DNA of 64,000 nt from Catonia carolina (lineage: Eukaryota; Arthropoda; Insecta; Hemiptera; Achilidae). The stretch covers positions 61,596,172-61,660,171 of the forward strand of contig JAQMRL010000003.1 in assembly GCA_035578175.1 (NCBI GenBank), given 5' to 3'. Positions 25,464-37,460 of the stretch are shown here, one piece after another. Positions within the stretch are counted from its first letter, which is position 1, and every line of letters begins with the position of its first letter. The notes under the pieces are model-generated. The model worked only from the letters and a program-made list of their open reading frames with translations. It did no database searches and was not told the origin of the DNA. Both the position numbers and the translations under genes were made by a program.

Positions 25464-25632
25464 TTTATTTATTTATTTAACGTCGCACCAACTGCAAGGC
25501 CATTGGGGTCCAATTGTATGAGGATGAAATGATTTTTGTAACGTATGAAAATATGCCATGCCTGAGTGGGATTCGAACTTAGGACCGCATGATGAGAGAC
25601 GAGCACGTTACCAACTACGCCAAAGCGGCCGG
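25464..25632 (-). mobile_element. SINE C copy, near full length
   Basis: Minus-strand head GCCGGCCGCTTTGGCGTAG gives the A-box region, followed by the B-box-like AGTTCGAATCCC. The body ends in an ATTTATTT tail. The flanks catttatttatta (25451-25463) and catttatttattt (25633-25645) form a likely TSD. Confidence 0.75.
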
Positions 25633-25645
25633 CATTTATTTATTT

Positions 25646-28042
25646 ACATATTTTGATAGAATTGGTAACTTAAATATTGTGAATCCGACCAAGTTAACAA
25701 CCTGGTAGTATTTGCTAAATTAATGCGTCAGATGATAGGAATTTTTTTTGTCTAGTTAGTACTCGCTACCACTACTAATACAGCAGCAGTGAAACACTAC
25801 TAAAGTTCATTCATTCTTCCACTACTATAACAACGCACTGAACTCCTTCCAACTACACGGAGCTGGGACTCAAGCAATAGTTCTATTGTTAAAAGTTGTA
25901 AGTAAAAATTACTTAACTAATTGTTTGTTTGTAAATTTCCATATTTATTTTCAGTTAAGTTTGTCTTAATTTTTAATAACATTTTTTTAATAAATTCATC
26001 TACTATTAAGTTAAGTAATTTACTTGTAATCATTTAGCAGTTGTAAACGTAATAATCTATTGTAATTAATTAATTTTTTAATAAATACTGGTTATAAGTT
26101 TAAAAAGTAGTTTGTTATTTATTAATACCAAGATCAATAACAGAACCTGGAATAAAAGTTACAATATGTTTTATCCTAATTTATAATTTTATTACTGTTT
26201 GCAATAAAAATGTTCACAAATATTGAATATAATACAGTCGGCCTATGAATGTAAAAGTGGAGTATCAACTAAAAAAGCCATATTTTTAAACTATGCTGTT
26301 TCAAAACTTGCTTTAATTTTTCCGGCCAATCAAAAGATTAGAACGGTTTCAAAAATCTGCCCTCTCAAATTTTTGCCTTGTTATTATCATTGTTCTTTAT
26401 TTGCCAGTTCAAAAATTTCATGATCCCATACTTTCTAGAAATAATATTCAATATTTTTAACTTGTTTTTCTTAATAAATGTTGGACTATTTTATTTCAAA
26501 TTCAGGTAAAGTAGACACTATAATTCTTTTCACGGTTGATAAGCTCTGCTGTTTCACGCGTTTAGACCAATCAGAACGTTTGCCAGGGTTGTCAGATTGT
26601 ACGAATATTTCAACCTGACATGCGTATAAGATTCGCAGTAGTTCACTCGTGTCTTATATCTCGTACTAAATACGTCGATTATAAAGCGCGTTAACATGCA
26701 ATACTTTATAATATAATCAGCTGGTTGTATGTTTATAGGTTATAATTGTTATTGAAAAATCAAAAAAATGGTTGACAAAATAAATAACAGAGCTACGAGA
26801 GCAAGTGTTGGCAATGTTACTAGCAAGTCATTGGCTAGCTATGAAATGGGTAGGGGGCAACGCGTACGTTCAGAGCTCATCATCTGAAAAATAGTATAAA
26901 TGAAAATATCCAGTAACATGCAACGAAAGTATCTACATTGTATTCTACAATTGCAAAATTTGTAAAATTTGATGATACAAGTTTGAAAAATCAATATTCA
27001 AGTAGTTCCGATAGGAAACTAAAAAAAAACCGTTTGTGCACAAAGTAAGCATTCTATATTATAGAATATATACTGTATTATAGAATTGAAGAAAATTTGA
27101 TAATCAAAATATTTACAAATACTACATCTTCAGATAAATATAAATCAAAATACTCCATAAAATAAGGTTGAATCCAACAAAAAAAGCTTTAGGTACACCG
27201 GATGCGATGTGTATAGCTTATCAGAAAACAGTCACTTTATCACCGATCAATGTAATAGTAAGCCTATAAAACTTAGATTTCTGAAGTATGAAAGGAAATT
27301 TTGCTTTCGAGAAATCTTATTACACTTTTATGTCATAGACGGAGTAAAATTATGATTGAAAATAGAATGTGAAGGAAATAACAAATACCAGATGTCTATA
27401 AGATATTTTATGGTCAGAATTCAATGTATTTTTTTAACTTTAATCTTCTATCCCTTTTTATTTGTCTCATCCCTCGACAATAAAATATGTATCTTCCTCT
27501 CACTCTCCCTGTTTCACATAAAACTCTCGCGTGCTCGTGGACAAGTGTCTTCCTGAGGAATTGGCATCAACTTTACTATTGCTTGGTAAGCTCGCAGGTT
27601 TTCTTTATTTATTACTGAGCGGCATAAAGTGGCCGCTCCTAGAGTTGCCGTGCTGGCTGCAAGGACACTCTCGACACACTGATCGTTTCATTGGCCGCTC
27701 CTTTATAAATACAGTACATAGGCCTACCTCTTTTCTATTTGGAACACCACTCAGTGGCGCCACAAAATAAAAATGTTGAAGAATCAACTCTCTTGACATT
27801 GACAACCTCCGGTAAATTACAATGTAAGCTATTTGTTTACATCAAGATTACATAAATCACTACTTACCATCACCGTCTAAGTATTTTGCATCTATTTTAA
27901 TAGTTTAAAATGTTGTATTATACAATATGATTTGATTAAATTTATTTGATTACTTACTAACCTACTTTATAAAGACCTGGACAAAATTAACGTATCATGT
28001 AAGATTTTGGGCTAAGTGCAAAAATATCATTTTCTTCAATGT
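25646..28042. other. Unassigned stretch, partly less AT-rich
   Basis: Contains patches of higher GC at 26500-26700 and 27530-27790. The second holds a 7-bp hairpin (GAGCGGC/GCCGCTC, 27617-27638) and TTTATAAATAC near 27700. Frames there, such as 27531-27770, have no domain I recognise. It could be regulatory DNA or an old unidentified repeat. Confidence 0.35.
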
Positions 28043-28055
28043 TCCAGGTTCATTT
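28043..28055. repeat. Probable TSD, inverted LINE (left)
   Basis: tccaggttcattt occurs exactly here and at 29282-29294, bracketing a LINE-derived block. Confidence 0.6.
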
Positions 28056-29281
28056 ATTTTTTATTTTTTTTATTTTATTTATAAGGGTCGCATCAACTGC
28101 TAATGGTTATTAGCGACCACAATAGGAATTATACAAATAACAATAAAAATAACAACAGTATCATAAACTAAAACATAAGAAAGCCACTTTACGTATTACT
28201 AACTTATAAGCCACCCTACAATCGCTAACTTCATCATATTTAAACAACTAAAGGCTAAAGCACGTTTTATATTTAAAAAGAGCAAAAAACAATCATTTTA
28301 TTGAAATTTGAAATTCATTTTATTTCGGGACTCTCGTCCTCCGCTACTTTATCTGACTTATGGAGTAAGATTAGAAGAATTAATCGATGACCAATAATGT
28401 CTCTTTATCCTCGTTCGTTATTTCATAACAATCAGATTATTACTAACTCGCAAGAAATTGCAAACATATTTGCTACGTCCTTTGAAAATTGTTCTAGTGA
28501 TCGGAATTATACTCCTGAATTTTTACATCACAAATTGTCTTCAAACATTACTATGCCTCGGATCTTCTCAAATAATTACTGCCTCTGATTACATCCTTAG
28601 TATGCCGATTCAGGTTTCAGAAATGGAAGGACACCTGTCTAAAATCTGCTGCAGGTCCTGATAATGTGCATAATTTCTTTTTAAAACATCTTCCGGGAGT
28701 AGCAATTAAATACATTACTGATCTTTTTAATTTTTCCTTGCGGAAAAGTCATTTCCGGCCATCTGAAGAGAAGCGATAGTTGTTCCTATTCATAACCCCA
28801 AAAAAGATCGTAGCAAAGCGAAGAACTATTGTCCCATTGCCTTGACTTCCACGATGTGCAAACTTATGGAAAAGGTTGTTAATTAATACTAGAATTTTAT
28901 GGCATCTCGATAAAATTAATTTCTTCTCGCCTTAGCAAAGTGGCTTTCGCAAATATCGATTGATGCACTTACCTACATGAAAACGAACGTGTGTAACGCC
29001 TTTGTGAAAAACCATTACCTTGTTGCTGTTTGTTTAGACATTGAGAAGGCCTACGATATGGTGTGGAACGACTGAACCATCAAAATTTTATATGATGCTG
29101 GTGTCACTGGTCCAATATTAAATTTTGTAGCTAACTTCCTACAACATCGAACCATCCGCGTAAAGGTTAGAGATTCACACTCCTTTGCTGTTCCGATACA
29201 AAATGGTGTACCTCAGGGATCAGTTTTGAGTGTAACGTTGTTTCTAGTCGCTATTAATGAAGTTATGTCCGTTGTCAACTC
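28056..29281. mobile_element. LINE copy with inverted 5' part (pseudogene)
   Basis: The left ~60 bp is an A/T-rich tail plus a segment like the SINE C 3' end, in minus orientation. From about 28340 to 29281 the plus strand encodes a broken reverse transcriptase: AAGPDN, then CPIALTS, then CLDIEKAYD (palm motif with catalytic Asp), then GVPQGSVLSVTLF, in the manner of Jockey/I-group LINEs. It has several stops and frameshifts. An exact 13-bp repeat flanks the whole. Opposite orientations inside one TSD fit twin priming; two unrelated insertions cannot be excluded. Confidence 0.6.
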
Positions 29282-29294
29282 TCCAGGTTCATTT
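29282..29294. repeat. Probable TSD, inverted LINE (right)
   Basis: Exact copy of 28043-28055, directly after the interrupted reverse-transcriptase reading frame. Confidence 0.6.
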
Positions 29295-29740
29295 CTGTAA
29301 CTGTTATTCTTTTTATCATAAATTTAAGTAATATTTAATATTTTTTAACAAAAAGTTAGAGCTGTAAATTTCATTTATGGTAATTTAATAAAAATGTATT
29401 TATTTATTTAAAAATAAGTTTATTTAAGATAAATAAGCTTTAAAAACAAGTTTGTTTAACAAAACACGGAAGGTTTACTTACAGTATTGAATATTTTCCA
29501 TATTTTAGTTCATACACAATGAAAAAAACTAAAATTTAATGATTATTATGTGATTTAAAATGAATTGCAGGCCCCACTTGCCTAAATTACAGCTAGCATC
29601 TGTCTCGGGGTTTCTTGAATCAAATTTTGGATTCTATCCTGGTCGATTTCCTTTCATTTTTCTTCCGCCACATGACACAGCTGTTGAAGATGACTGCGTT
29701 ACGTTAACGAACTCGTTTTTTAAGCATAACCAAAACATCA
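29295..29740. other. AT-rich stretch with a short open frame
   Basis: The plus-strand frame 29560-29760 (66 codons) has no recognisable motif and ends in the edge of a B element, so it is not called as a gene. Confidence 0.4.
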
Positions 29741-30131
29741 TTGCCATAACGGGCAGGTGAAGAGTTAAATTAATTGAACTTGATCTGTTGGTTCCAGGCC
29801 TACAAAAAATAGTTCTGTTCTTATCACATAGTTAGCCAATTAGGTGACTGAACTATTTACGAACAGAAGAGGTAGAGGTGTAAAAGACACTAGTAAGAGT
29901 TATCTCCTATGAGAGTAATGAATTTCACTATACAGCCAGACCCTGTGGTGAATGAAGTGAAGGTATCATTTGCAGGGTGGAAAGTGGATGCTTTTCGGAG
30001 GGCCTGGCATGCTGATAAGCATAAGTTACTATTTCTACTCAATGAGGAAGGGAATAGTAAACCACCTCACTCCTCGTTTTTACTTAGTAAAACCTCTAGA
30101 GGTTCAAATCAGGCTTTTGGCTGTTGACCTA
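29741..30131 (+). mobile_element. Retroposon B copy, near full length
   Basis: Plus-orientation B from ttgccataacgggcaggtg to ggctgttgacctaaaaacc. The two overlapping frames at 29909-30173 are shadows of the repeat. Confidence 0.8.
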
Positions 30132-31094
30132 AAAACCATATGCAGATGGTTATGGCCAATAAGTCTTATATAACATTTTAGTATTGCAGCATATATGAGT
30201 AGCCTTCATTATTAAAGTTTCATATCATAAAACTAGGAAATATGACTTAACAAATTATGTATTAGTTTACTAATAACAAACAAACATACTGTAACTCATA
30301 TGAAAGTATACAGAAGATATACGGCCATACAGAGGAATAAGTATACCTATACAAGATACGATTGTACGATTCGATCTATATTGAAAAGTGATATTTCTAC
30401 TATTTTATAACAGAGGTCATTTAAATCAAGAAAACAAGAAGGAAATAAAAGCCGACTTATATAAATTACACATGAATGCCTATAATTGATCAAGCACGAA
30501 GTTGAAGATGGGAGAGAAAAGAAAAAGGAAGATGAACTTGGGAGCAACCGTGTGTAAGAGAGAGAAGGTAAATCGGATGGTTTGTAGCTGGTTTTAAGCA
30601 GGTAATAACATGACATTAGACGTGTCGTTTGAAGAGATATCCGACATGATCAATGGCTATTAAAAACAATTACCGACTAGCTAGTATATAAAACTAAGTT
30701 ATAACCGTTTTACTGGGTGTTTCGAAAATAATAATATAATCCATTCTTTTTTTTAAGTTACTGTATCTTATTATTTATTATTTCGGCTACTTTATAATTT
30801 AAAACTAGTCATTTTCTTAACTCAGCCAGTAGTGTAACCAAATTTTTACCAGAAAATCCTGGGTACAATTATGTGCTACGGTAAAAAAAATTTGAATTTT
30901 CACCCTTTGCCAAACTCATCATAGTTGTTATTTGTTTTTAATATGTTGATTAAAACTGGCCCAAAATGTATTTTCTTTTATATAATGGTACCTTAAAACT
31001 AAACACTTAAATTATATGGTTTGTCCATTGTATCCTTTAACTTAACACTAAATTAAAACTGAAATCAGAAATTACTTGAACTTAAGCACTCCTC
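30132..31094. other. AT-rich stretch, nothing assigned
   Basis: The minus-strand frame at 30347-30616 is hydrophobic and serine-rich with no domain. Confidence 0.45.
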
Positions 31095-31690
31095 TGCTTT
31101 TTTTTTAACTTTGGAGACCGCAATGGATCACTTAAGTCAGCTTATTGGAAGTTCTGTTCTGGTTCCTTTCTTTGATCTTTTCCCAGTATTTTTTCATTCT
31201 GACAGATCTTGCCTGTCTTTCTGCATCTGAAACAATCGCTCTTCTTACTCCTCTGTTGTCTGTCTTTTGTTTGAATCTGATGTTTTTATCCGTCAATGCC
31301 CTCAATTTCTCCGTCTCACTCTCCAAATCCCTCACTGTCATTCCCAATTCCTCCATATCTTCCTTAATTTCTTTAATCCAAATTGGTGCTGTTTTTTTGA
31401 AATAAAGATCCTCTTAAACTTATAAGAACATTTTCTTTCTTGAGAAGTTGATTTGTTTTAGTTTCGACGTGACCAGATGAGCTTGATATTGAAAAACAAA
31501 TCTTCCTATCTCACTGGATACAGAATAGATGTTGAAACCTCTTTGCAGATCACTATTTCTGACATACCAAAGCGTATCAATTTCTCAGTACTTTGTTCTG
31601 GAAGTTTTTCTTAGTTCTTGTCTGACTTTCTTTAGCGCAACCCCACATTTGAATACCAGAACTTCAGTAAGGTTTTAATAGGGTTAGGTA
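31095..31690 (-). pseudogene. LINE 3' end relic related to the 49-kb LINE
   Basis: The minus-strand frame 31132-31356 ends with ERQARSVRMKKYWEKIKERN, which aligns with the C-terminus of the LINE at 49.2 kb (RSQRMREYWVKIKAQRSK). Further upstream, frames with stops recall the same family. A T-run near 31100 (A-run on the minus strand) is the likely tail. It is an older member of the same LINE family and abuts a B copy. Confidence 0.6.
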
Positions 31691-31704
31691 CTGTTATTTT
31701 GATA

Positions 31705-32100
31705 TAAATGTTGTGTAGGTCGTCAGCTGAAATGCTGGTTTGAACCTCTAGAGGCTTTACTAAGTAAAACGAGGAGTGAGGTGGTTTACAATTGCCTTCC
31801 TCACTGACTGGAAAAGTACGCTTATCAGAATGCCGGGCCCTCTGAAAAGCACATATTTTCCACTTTGTAAATAACACCTTCACTTCATTCACCACAGGGT
31901 CTGGCTGTATAGTGAAATTCATTATTTTCAAAGGAGATAGCTCTGACTAGTGTCTTTTATACCTCTACCTATCCTGTATTTAAATAGTTCAGTCATATAC
32001 TTGGCTGACCATGTGATAAGAAACAGAACTATTTATTTTAGCCCTGCAACGAACAGATTGAGTGTAAATAATTTGACACTCCACCTGTCTGTTATGGGCA
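31705..32100 (-). mobile_element. Retroposon B copy, near full length
   Basis: From ttgtgtaggtcgtcagctg to cctgtctgttatgggca. The frame at 31632-31931 mostly translates this repeat. Confidence 0.8.
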
Positions 32101-32105
32101 TTTTT

Positions 32106-32272
32106 AAGCCATACTGAGGTCGATTTTCATTTTGCATCATTCATTCATGATTAAAATAAGGTTATGTTTTGTGCGGTTAGTTTTTTGTTTATTTCTAATG
32201 TTTTATTACTAATATTAGGTTATATTGTTCATCATTTGCATTGGAAAGAGACAGTCGTGAGAGTGTTTCCCA
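32106..32272 (-). mobile_element. Repeat D end fragment
   Basis: Minus-strand reading reproduces the first ~165 bp of D: GAAACACTCTCACGAC, then ATAACCTAATATTAGTAA, then CATGAATGAATGATGCA. It directly touches the 5' end of the B copy. Confidence 0.7.
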
Positions 32273-33421
32273 ACACATTTTTTTTAATATAGGGTCAATT
32301 TTAGACCATGGAGGTGACTAAGACGTTTCTTGAAGCTCTTTTTGTACCCCACATTCACAGCATTCATTCACAGTAGGCTTTTCTCCTTTCTTCTGTCCAC
32401 CGGGTTCTACTTTTGCTCTTCATGGAAGCCCTTAAAGTCAGTAAGTAGTAGTCTGAATATGATTCCATTCATTTTGTTTTCTCGGTGTATCCCGTTTCTC
32501 ATCACTGCGATTATGAAGATAAGTCTTGAAAAACACATGATCAAAGATTCGACAGATTATATTTAGTACGAAATTTTATTCAGTAGATAAATTTAAATAC
32601 TGACAAATAAATAATTAATCCTTATCGGAATTTCAGGGAACAATATAATTGCCAAATTAATAAACTAATTATCTAATTTGATTACTTTGCTGAAGGAAAA
32701 GTAGTGCATAAGATAATGTTATTGTAGACATAAAAGTGGTTTTCAACTTAGCAAGTTTCTGTGAATAAAATACTTGAAAATTTAGTGTTAATGTAATACT
32801 ACTTAGTACAGTTGTAAATGGAAATAGTCGTGAAATAGAGGAGGGCAGTAAAACACGATAATTTAGTTTTAGTATGTTTTGACCGCTCATTTAAGAACTT
32901 CAGAAAAAGTTGTGTTCAAAAGAATATAAATGTTCTACTCATTAATACTCAATCCCAATCTGAGATCTTTAACTTACTCATCAAGTCCGCTGAAGGGAAG
33001 GTTAAGGGGAGCCTGTACTTTGTATCCCACCATACTTAAATTTCCTAGTTTTAGGTACATTTTTCATAGGATTGGTAAAAGATACGAAAACAAAATTTTA
33101 CATAATTATAGTTGTCGAGGATTTCTAGCTAATGACATTTCTTCAATTTAATCTGTTGTACCAAAAAATTAAAAACAAAATAACGAAACAAAACATAAAA
33201 TTTTTACAATCTTTTTCTACTTCTTTTGCATATAACTAATTTTTGGAGCATCTGAGGAAAATATAAAATTGTCGGTATATGTGCATGTACAAGATGAATA
33301 ACTGGCAAAAATTTCAGTCTAGTGGGTTTTATGGTTTCCGAGAAACATATGCCTAAATGTTAAACATCTAAATTTACGGTAACAGGTAAAAAACAAAAGG
33401 CACAAATCAAAAACAAAATAC
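32273..33421. other. Unassigned stretch
   Basis: Short frames without domains. The part at 33240-33360 (TCAGTCTAGTGGGTTTTATGG) looks repeat-like, but no second copy was found in the window. Confidence 0.35.
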
Positions 33422-33510
33422 GCCGGCTGCATTGGCGCAGTTGGTAACGTGCTCGCCTCTAATCATGCGGTCGTGGGTTCGAATTCCACTCATGCACGGC
33501 ATATTTTCAT
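33422..33510 (+). mobile_element. SINE C head (interrupted copy, 5' part)
   Basis: A-box region GCATTGGCGCAGTTGG and B-box GGTTCGAATTCC are followed by the first body bases, ending ggcatattttcat. The remainder of this SINE resumes at 34166 after an inserted LINE fragment. Confidence 0.8.
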
Positions 33511-34152
33511 TTATTTTTTATTCATGCGAGGATTTACAGCCCCAGCCGTGTCTCGCTTCCTAAGCACCACCTCTCTCTGTCTTGCCAGTCCCCATCGGAG
33601 AGCCGCCGCAAAGACATTGCCTCCTGAACCCCATCCAACCATGTCACTTCCGGCCTACCCCTCCTTCTTCTACCGGCTGGCGTCCACTTCCATACCCTCC
33701 TTGCTCACCTATCATCTTCTATCCTCTGCGAATGGCCAAATCATTTTAACTGCTTCCGGGATATGGTATCCATGATATTTCCTTGAACACCGATTCTTCT
33801 CCTAATTTCAGAATTCGGAATTCGATCGATCCGCGACACACCACAGTTCCGCCTGCAGAAATCCATCTCCACCGCTTTTAGGCGATCCTTCTGTCTCTTT
33901 GTCAATACCCACACTTCCGCAGCATAGGTACACACACTCTCCAGGATAGCAATATAAATATTTATCTTCGTCTCCTTTCATATTTTATCATACCAAAGGA
34001 CAGAATTTAACTGCCCTATAACCCTTCGCCCTTGCTAAATCTTGCTGTTTACTTCCGCTTACCTTGTTCCGCTTCTATCAAAGATGACTCCCAGATATTT
34101 AAAACTTTCACAGATTTTCACTACACCCGTACCCAGCTGAACATCATTTCCT
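33511..34152 (-). pseudogene. 5'-truncated LINE inserted in SINE C
   Basis: Minus-strand reading gives FKYLGVIFD, then a short frameshifted stretch, then YAAEVWVLTKRQ, then KAVEMDFCRRNCGVSRIDRI, then GRRRRGRPEVTWLDGV near the end. This order is typical of the C-terminus of RTE-like LINEs. It ends with ATGAATAAAAAATAA as tail. The 642-bp fragment is framed by an exact 13-bp TSD (33498-33510 and 34153-34165), so it is a single truncated insertion. It contains frameshifts and is not functional. Confidence 0.8.
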
Positions 34153-34262
34153 GGCATATTTTCATACGTTACAAAAAAAATAATTTCATCCTCATAGTTA
34201 CACCCCAACGTCGTCGCTAATATCCGTTGCAGTTGTTGCGACTTTAGATAAATAAATAAAAA
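34153..34262 (+). mobile_element. SINE C tail (interrupted copy, 3' part)
   Basis: After the duplicated ggcatattttcat, the SINE body continues (acgttacaaaaa, then atttcatcctcatag, then gttgcgactttagataaataaataa), matching the uninterrupted copy at 25.5 kb. Confidence 0.8.
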
Positions 34263-35594
34263 AAATGTACAGGAACAAGTAAATGTCCTATCAAAAGTTG
34301 GTTAGAAAGCTGAACCCCAATAGCTAAGAATGTTAAAAACAGTAATGTAGATATTTCAAAAAACTAAAATTCCCTTTGCTTTAAAACGATTAGTATAAAA
34401 TTATGAAAAATATTCATTCTTATTGACATAATAATTTTTCTAGTTAAACCTGCTAAAATCTTAATTTTTTCATTAAAATAATTTTTTGACGTAATTTAAT
34501 ATTTTTCTGGTAGATCTAGTGAAGGAACTATCAAAAAATACAAAAAACCGAAAATCGAAATTTTTAGTCAAAACTATCATACAGTCTCACATAAAGTTGA
34601 TAATCATTTAATGTGTTTTAAGAATATTAAATTTTTAGTTCAAAAAATTTTCAATTGTTTGTACGATTCACTAGCAGTATAATTTTCCTATTTACATTTA
34701 GCGAAACTTTGAAGTTTATGTGCTACGAGCTAGAAAATTAACATGTATTGTTGCAGTTTTCCATGTTTTAGGTTAAAAGAAAATAAAGTTCATATTGCCT
34801 AACAGTAGTTTTCCTAGAACCTTAATGTCATCTCATGAGTTCACCAATTTATTAGTTATATACTTTTTACAGTATTACTACCGATGGTAAAAAGTCATTC
34901 ATTTAATTCCGCTTTGAATTTAATGATATTCTAAAAACTTCAAAATTTTGGAAAAGCACTTGGTAAAATTTGGAGAGCCAGGTAACTGGACTAGATTTTT
35001 CATTAGAAGACTGTATGGTTATAGATTGTTAAACTGTTAAATGTCAATGCTAACGACAAAAATTGATAATTAAAAGAGAGAAATATTATGAAAATAATCA
35101 ATGAACTTAGTTGAAGTTAAGTAGAAAAGAAAGGTCAAGGATATTCAAGGCTAGTCCAAGGTTTGACTGTGCAGTACTTTCTAGGTATGTGTCGCCATGA
35201 ATAGTTGAGAGCATCGGAAGATGATTTGTACGATAATGAACCTGAAAATTAGGTTTTAAAATTCAAACAAGTTTCCAGTAAAGTGATCTGTCTATATTAC
35301 TCGTGCTCGTTGGAAGACTCATCTATCTTTTACTTGTACCCGTTTATACTTTATATGCAGTACTTCAGTTCACCAGTCTTAGGTACGTGAAGATCCGAGT
35401 ATTACTTGTTACCATTACTTTCATTGTTTTATTATAGCTTTAATATTTTTGTAGTAAAGTAAATAAATCCTATATTTTTTAAATTAAAAAAATTAATTTT
35501 AATTTACTCTAAAAGTTTAAATGAACTAAGTTTTTGTGAGTAGTGCAAGGTTTATTTTTAGTGATTTGACTGATAACTCAGCAACAAGAAGGAA
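34263..35594. other. AT-rich stretch, nothing assigned
   Basis: No supported feature. Confidence 0.5.
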
Positions 35595-36300
35595 TGTGTC
35601 TTTTTCTTCTTCTTCCAACCAAGGATTAGGCCGCAGCCTGTTCCAAACTCACAAACTATATCATTTATCTCCATCTTCTCCTAGGTCTACCGACATCCCT
35701 TTTACTTTCTGGAGCATACCAGTGTGCCTGCTTAGGTATCCTGTGATCCGACATCCTTGCGATGTGCTGTCTCCAACTTCAGCGATAATCCTTTATCTAT
35801 TCGTTCAAGTTGTAAATACCCAATTCTGACCCGATTCCTCATTTTCTATTCTGTCCAAGCGTGTACACCCCTTTGTTCTTCGAAGAAATCTCATCTCTGC
35901 TGTCTGGATTCTCCACTCTTGGGTTTTTCTTGTTGTCCACGCCTCACTTCCATATAGAATAACTGGAGCTGCCATAACTTTGTAAAATTTTATAGCCTTC
36001 TCGCTCTATTATCCAGAGTTCTGCTCATAGTTCCGCATATCCTCTGGAATTGGCTTAATTACTGCTGTATATCCAAATCAGAATCAAATCCCACATTACA
36101 CCCTAAATAATGAAAGTGAGATACTCTCTCCGTACCGGTATTATCCACAATTATTTTTGAACGAACAGGATATTTCCCTTTAAAAGCCATAATTCTGGTT
36201 TTATCAATGGAAATTTTTAAGCCAAAATCTTTACACAGTTTGTGTAACACATGGACCGCCCGTTGAAAATCGTCTTCTGTCTCCTGCACAACCCACACGT
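35595..36300 (-). pseudogene. 5'-truncated LINE with GAA-type tail
   Basis: Minus-strand reading starts near 36300 with EDDFQRAVHVLHKLCKDFGL, then KISIDKTRIMAFKGKYPV and FHYLG. After a stop and frameshifts it continues with APVILYGSEAWTTRK, FLRRTKG and RDVGRPRRRW. It ends in GGAAGAAGAAGAAAAA at about 35601-35616. Its order and spacing are those of a LINE thumb and C-terminus. The small plus-strand frames here are shadows. Confidence 0.7.
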
Positions 36301-36430
36301 CAATAAAGAATATTTAAGAAACTATTTAATAAACACAAAAGGTAGATGACCAAATTTTTTAAAAATCGTGATACAGTAAAAGTAATTTCTTGAACGACTC
36401 GGAAGTTTATATTTTACATTTCAACACATT
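36301..36430. other. AT-rich, nothing assigned
   Basis: Short AT-rich spacer. Confidence 0.4.
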
Positions 36431-36542
36431 TTTTCGCATGTTCCCATCCGACTTAAAAGCTCTAGTAGACAGTGGGTCCGAATGTAACAGAGACACCACA
36501 TTGTGTAAAATTTTATCTGTTCCAGAAAAATTAAATTTTTAA
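36431..36542 (+). pseudogene. Possible retroelement aspartic protease relic
   Basis: A 35-codon open stretch contains ALVDSGSECN, which resembles the active-site loop (DSG or DTG) of LTR-retroelement aspartic proteases. It then runs to a stop. No reverse transcriptase, LTR or second protease motif was found nearby, so this is a weak call. Confidence 0.3.
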
Positions 36543-36549
36543 ATCGTCT

Positions 36550-36735
36550 ACCCTATATTTTTAATACAAACACGAGTGCAGAAATTCAACCAACTTAATC
36601 AATTTACTCGAGTGACTCATTACGAGCCCTATCGATGGACCAATGCTGACGAAGCCACAGTGGTTGCGTGCTACTTGTCCGGCTTGTTTTGTGACTTGTC
36701 ATATCGACCACAATACTTGTGAGAAGCACGAGATC
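36550..36735 (+). repeat. Diverged repeat pair, unit 1
   Basis: The order of blocks taatacaaacacgagtgcag, ttactcgagtga, gatggaccaa and gtcatatcga recurs in diverged form at 37310-37460 (taaaaacacgcgtacagaaa, ttactcgagtga, gatagaccaa, tcatatcatcc). The two lie on either side of a B insertion. Confidence 0.5.
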
Positions 36736-36748
36736 ATTTTGATAAACC

Positions 36749-37151
36749 TTGTTGTTGTTGTTGTTGTTGTTTAGGTCATCAGCCAAAAGGCTGGTTTGAA
36801 CCTCTAGAGGTTTTGCTAAGTAAAACGAGGAGTGAGGTGGTTTACCTTGCCTTCAACACTTAAGTGGAAAAGTAAGCTTATCAGAATACCGGACTCTCTG
36901 CAAACCATCCACTTTCCACCTTGCGAATAACACCGTTACTTCATTCACCACAGGGTCTAGCTGTACAGTATAATAAAATTACTTACTTTACGATTACTCG
37001 GACTAGTGCCTTTTACACCTCTACCTCTTCTGTTCTTAAATGCTTCAGTCATATAATTGGCTGACCATGTGATAAAAACATAACTGTTTTTGTAGCCCTG
37101 GAACTAGTAGACAAAATGCAATTAATTTAACACTCCACCTGCTCGTTATGA
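36749..37151 (-). mobile_element. Retroposon B copy with long AAC tail
   Basis: The tail is an unusually clear (GTT)n on the plus strand, that is (AAC)n on the sense strand (36749-36770). The complete B body follows, to gctcgttatgaga. This shows that the family ends in AAC repeats rather than poly(A). Confidence 0.85.
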
Positions 37152-37309
37152 GACTTGCTTGTTATTGGCAAAAAAACCTTAAGATAACTCGTATAAGGAT
37201 AACAAAACTCTATCAGATTTTGTGCGAACGAATATAACAAAGATTGGGACTACATTTTGGAAAGTTATAACTGTTTCACAGGGATTAAATAAGGGAATAG
37301 TTTGCCCAT

Positions 37310-37460
37310 TCCAAATTTAATAAAAACACGCGTACAGAAAGTCAACTGATTTCACATCATCCACTTTACTCGAGTGAATCGTTCTGAATCCCTTTGATAG
37401 ACCAACGTCGGGGGATTGCCCGGTTTGTCTTTCGATTTTTCATATCATCCACATTATTTA
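37310..37460 (+). repeat. Diverged repeat pair, unit 2
   Basis: Counterpart of 36550-36735, diverged by substitutions and small indels. Its origin is unknown. Confidence 0.45.

Noticed and set aside
27531..27805. Promoter and gene at the GC-richer patch with TTTATAAATAC
   Set aside because: A TATA-like word and a small hairpin are present, but no coding sequence or second supporting signal was found.
29909..30173. Two overlapping plus-strand frames as a gene
   Set aside because: Both lie in a copy of retroposon B; similar short frames occur in other B copies.
33422..33500. tRNA gene on the plus strand
   Set aside because: Same SINE C head; the sequence continues into the SINE body and lacks an acceptor stem.
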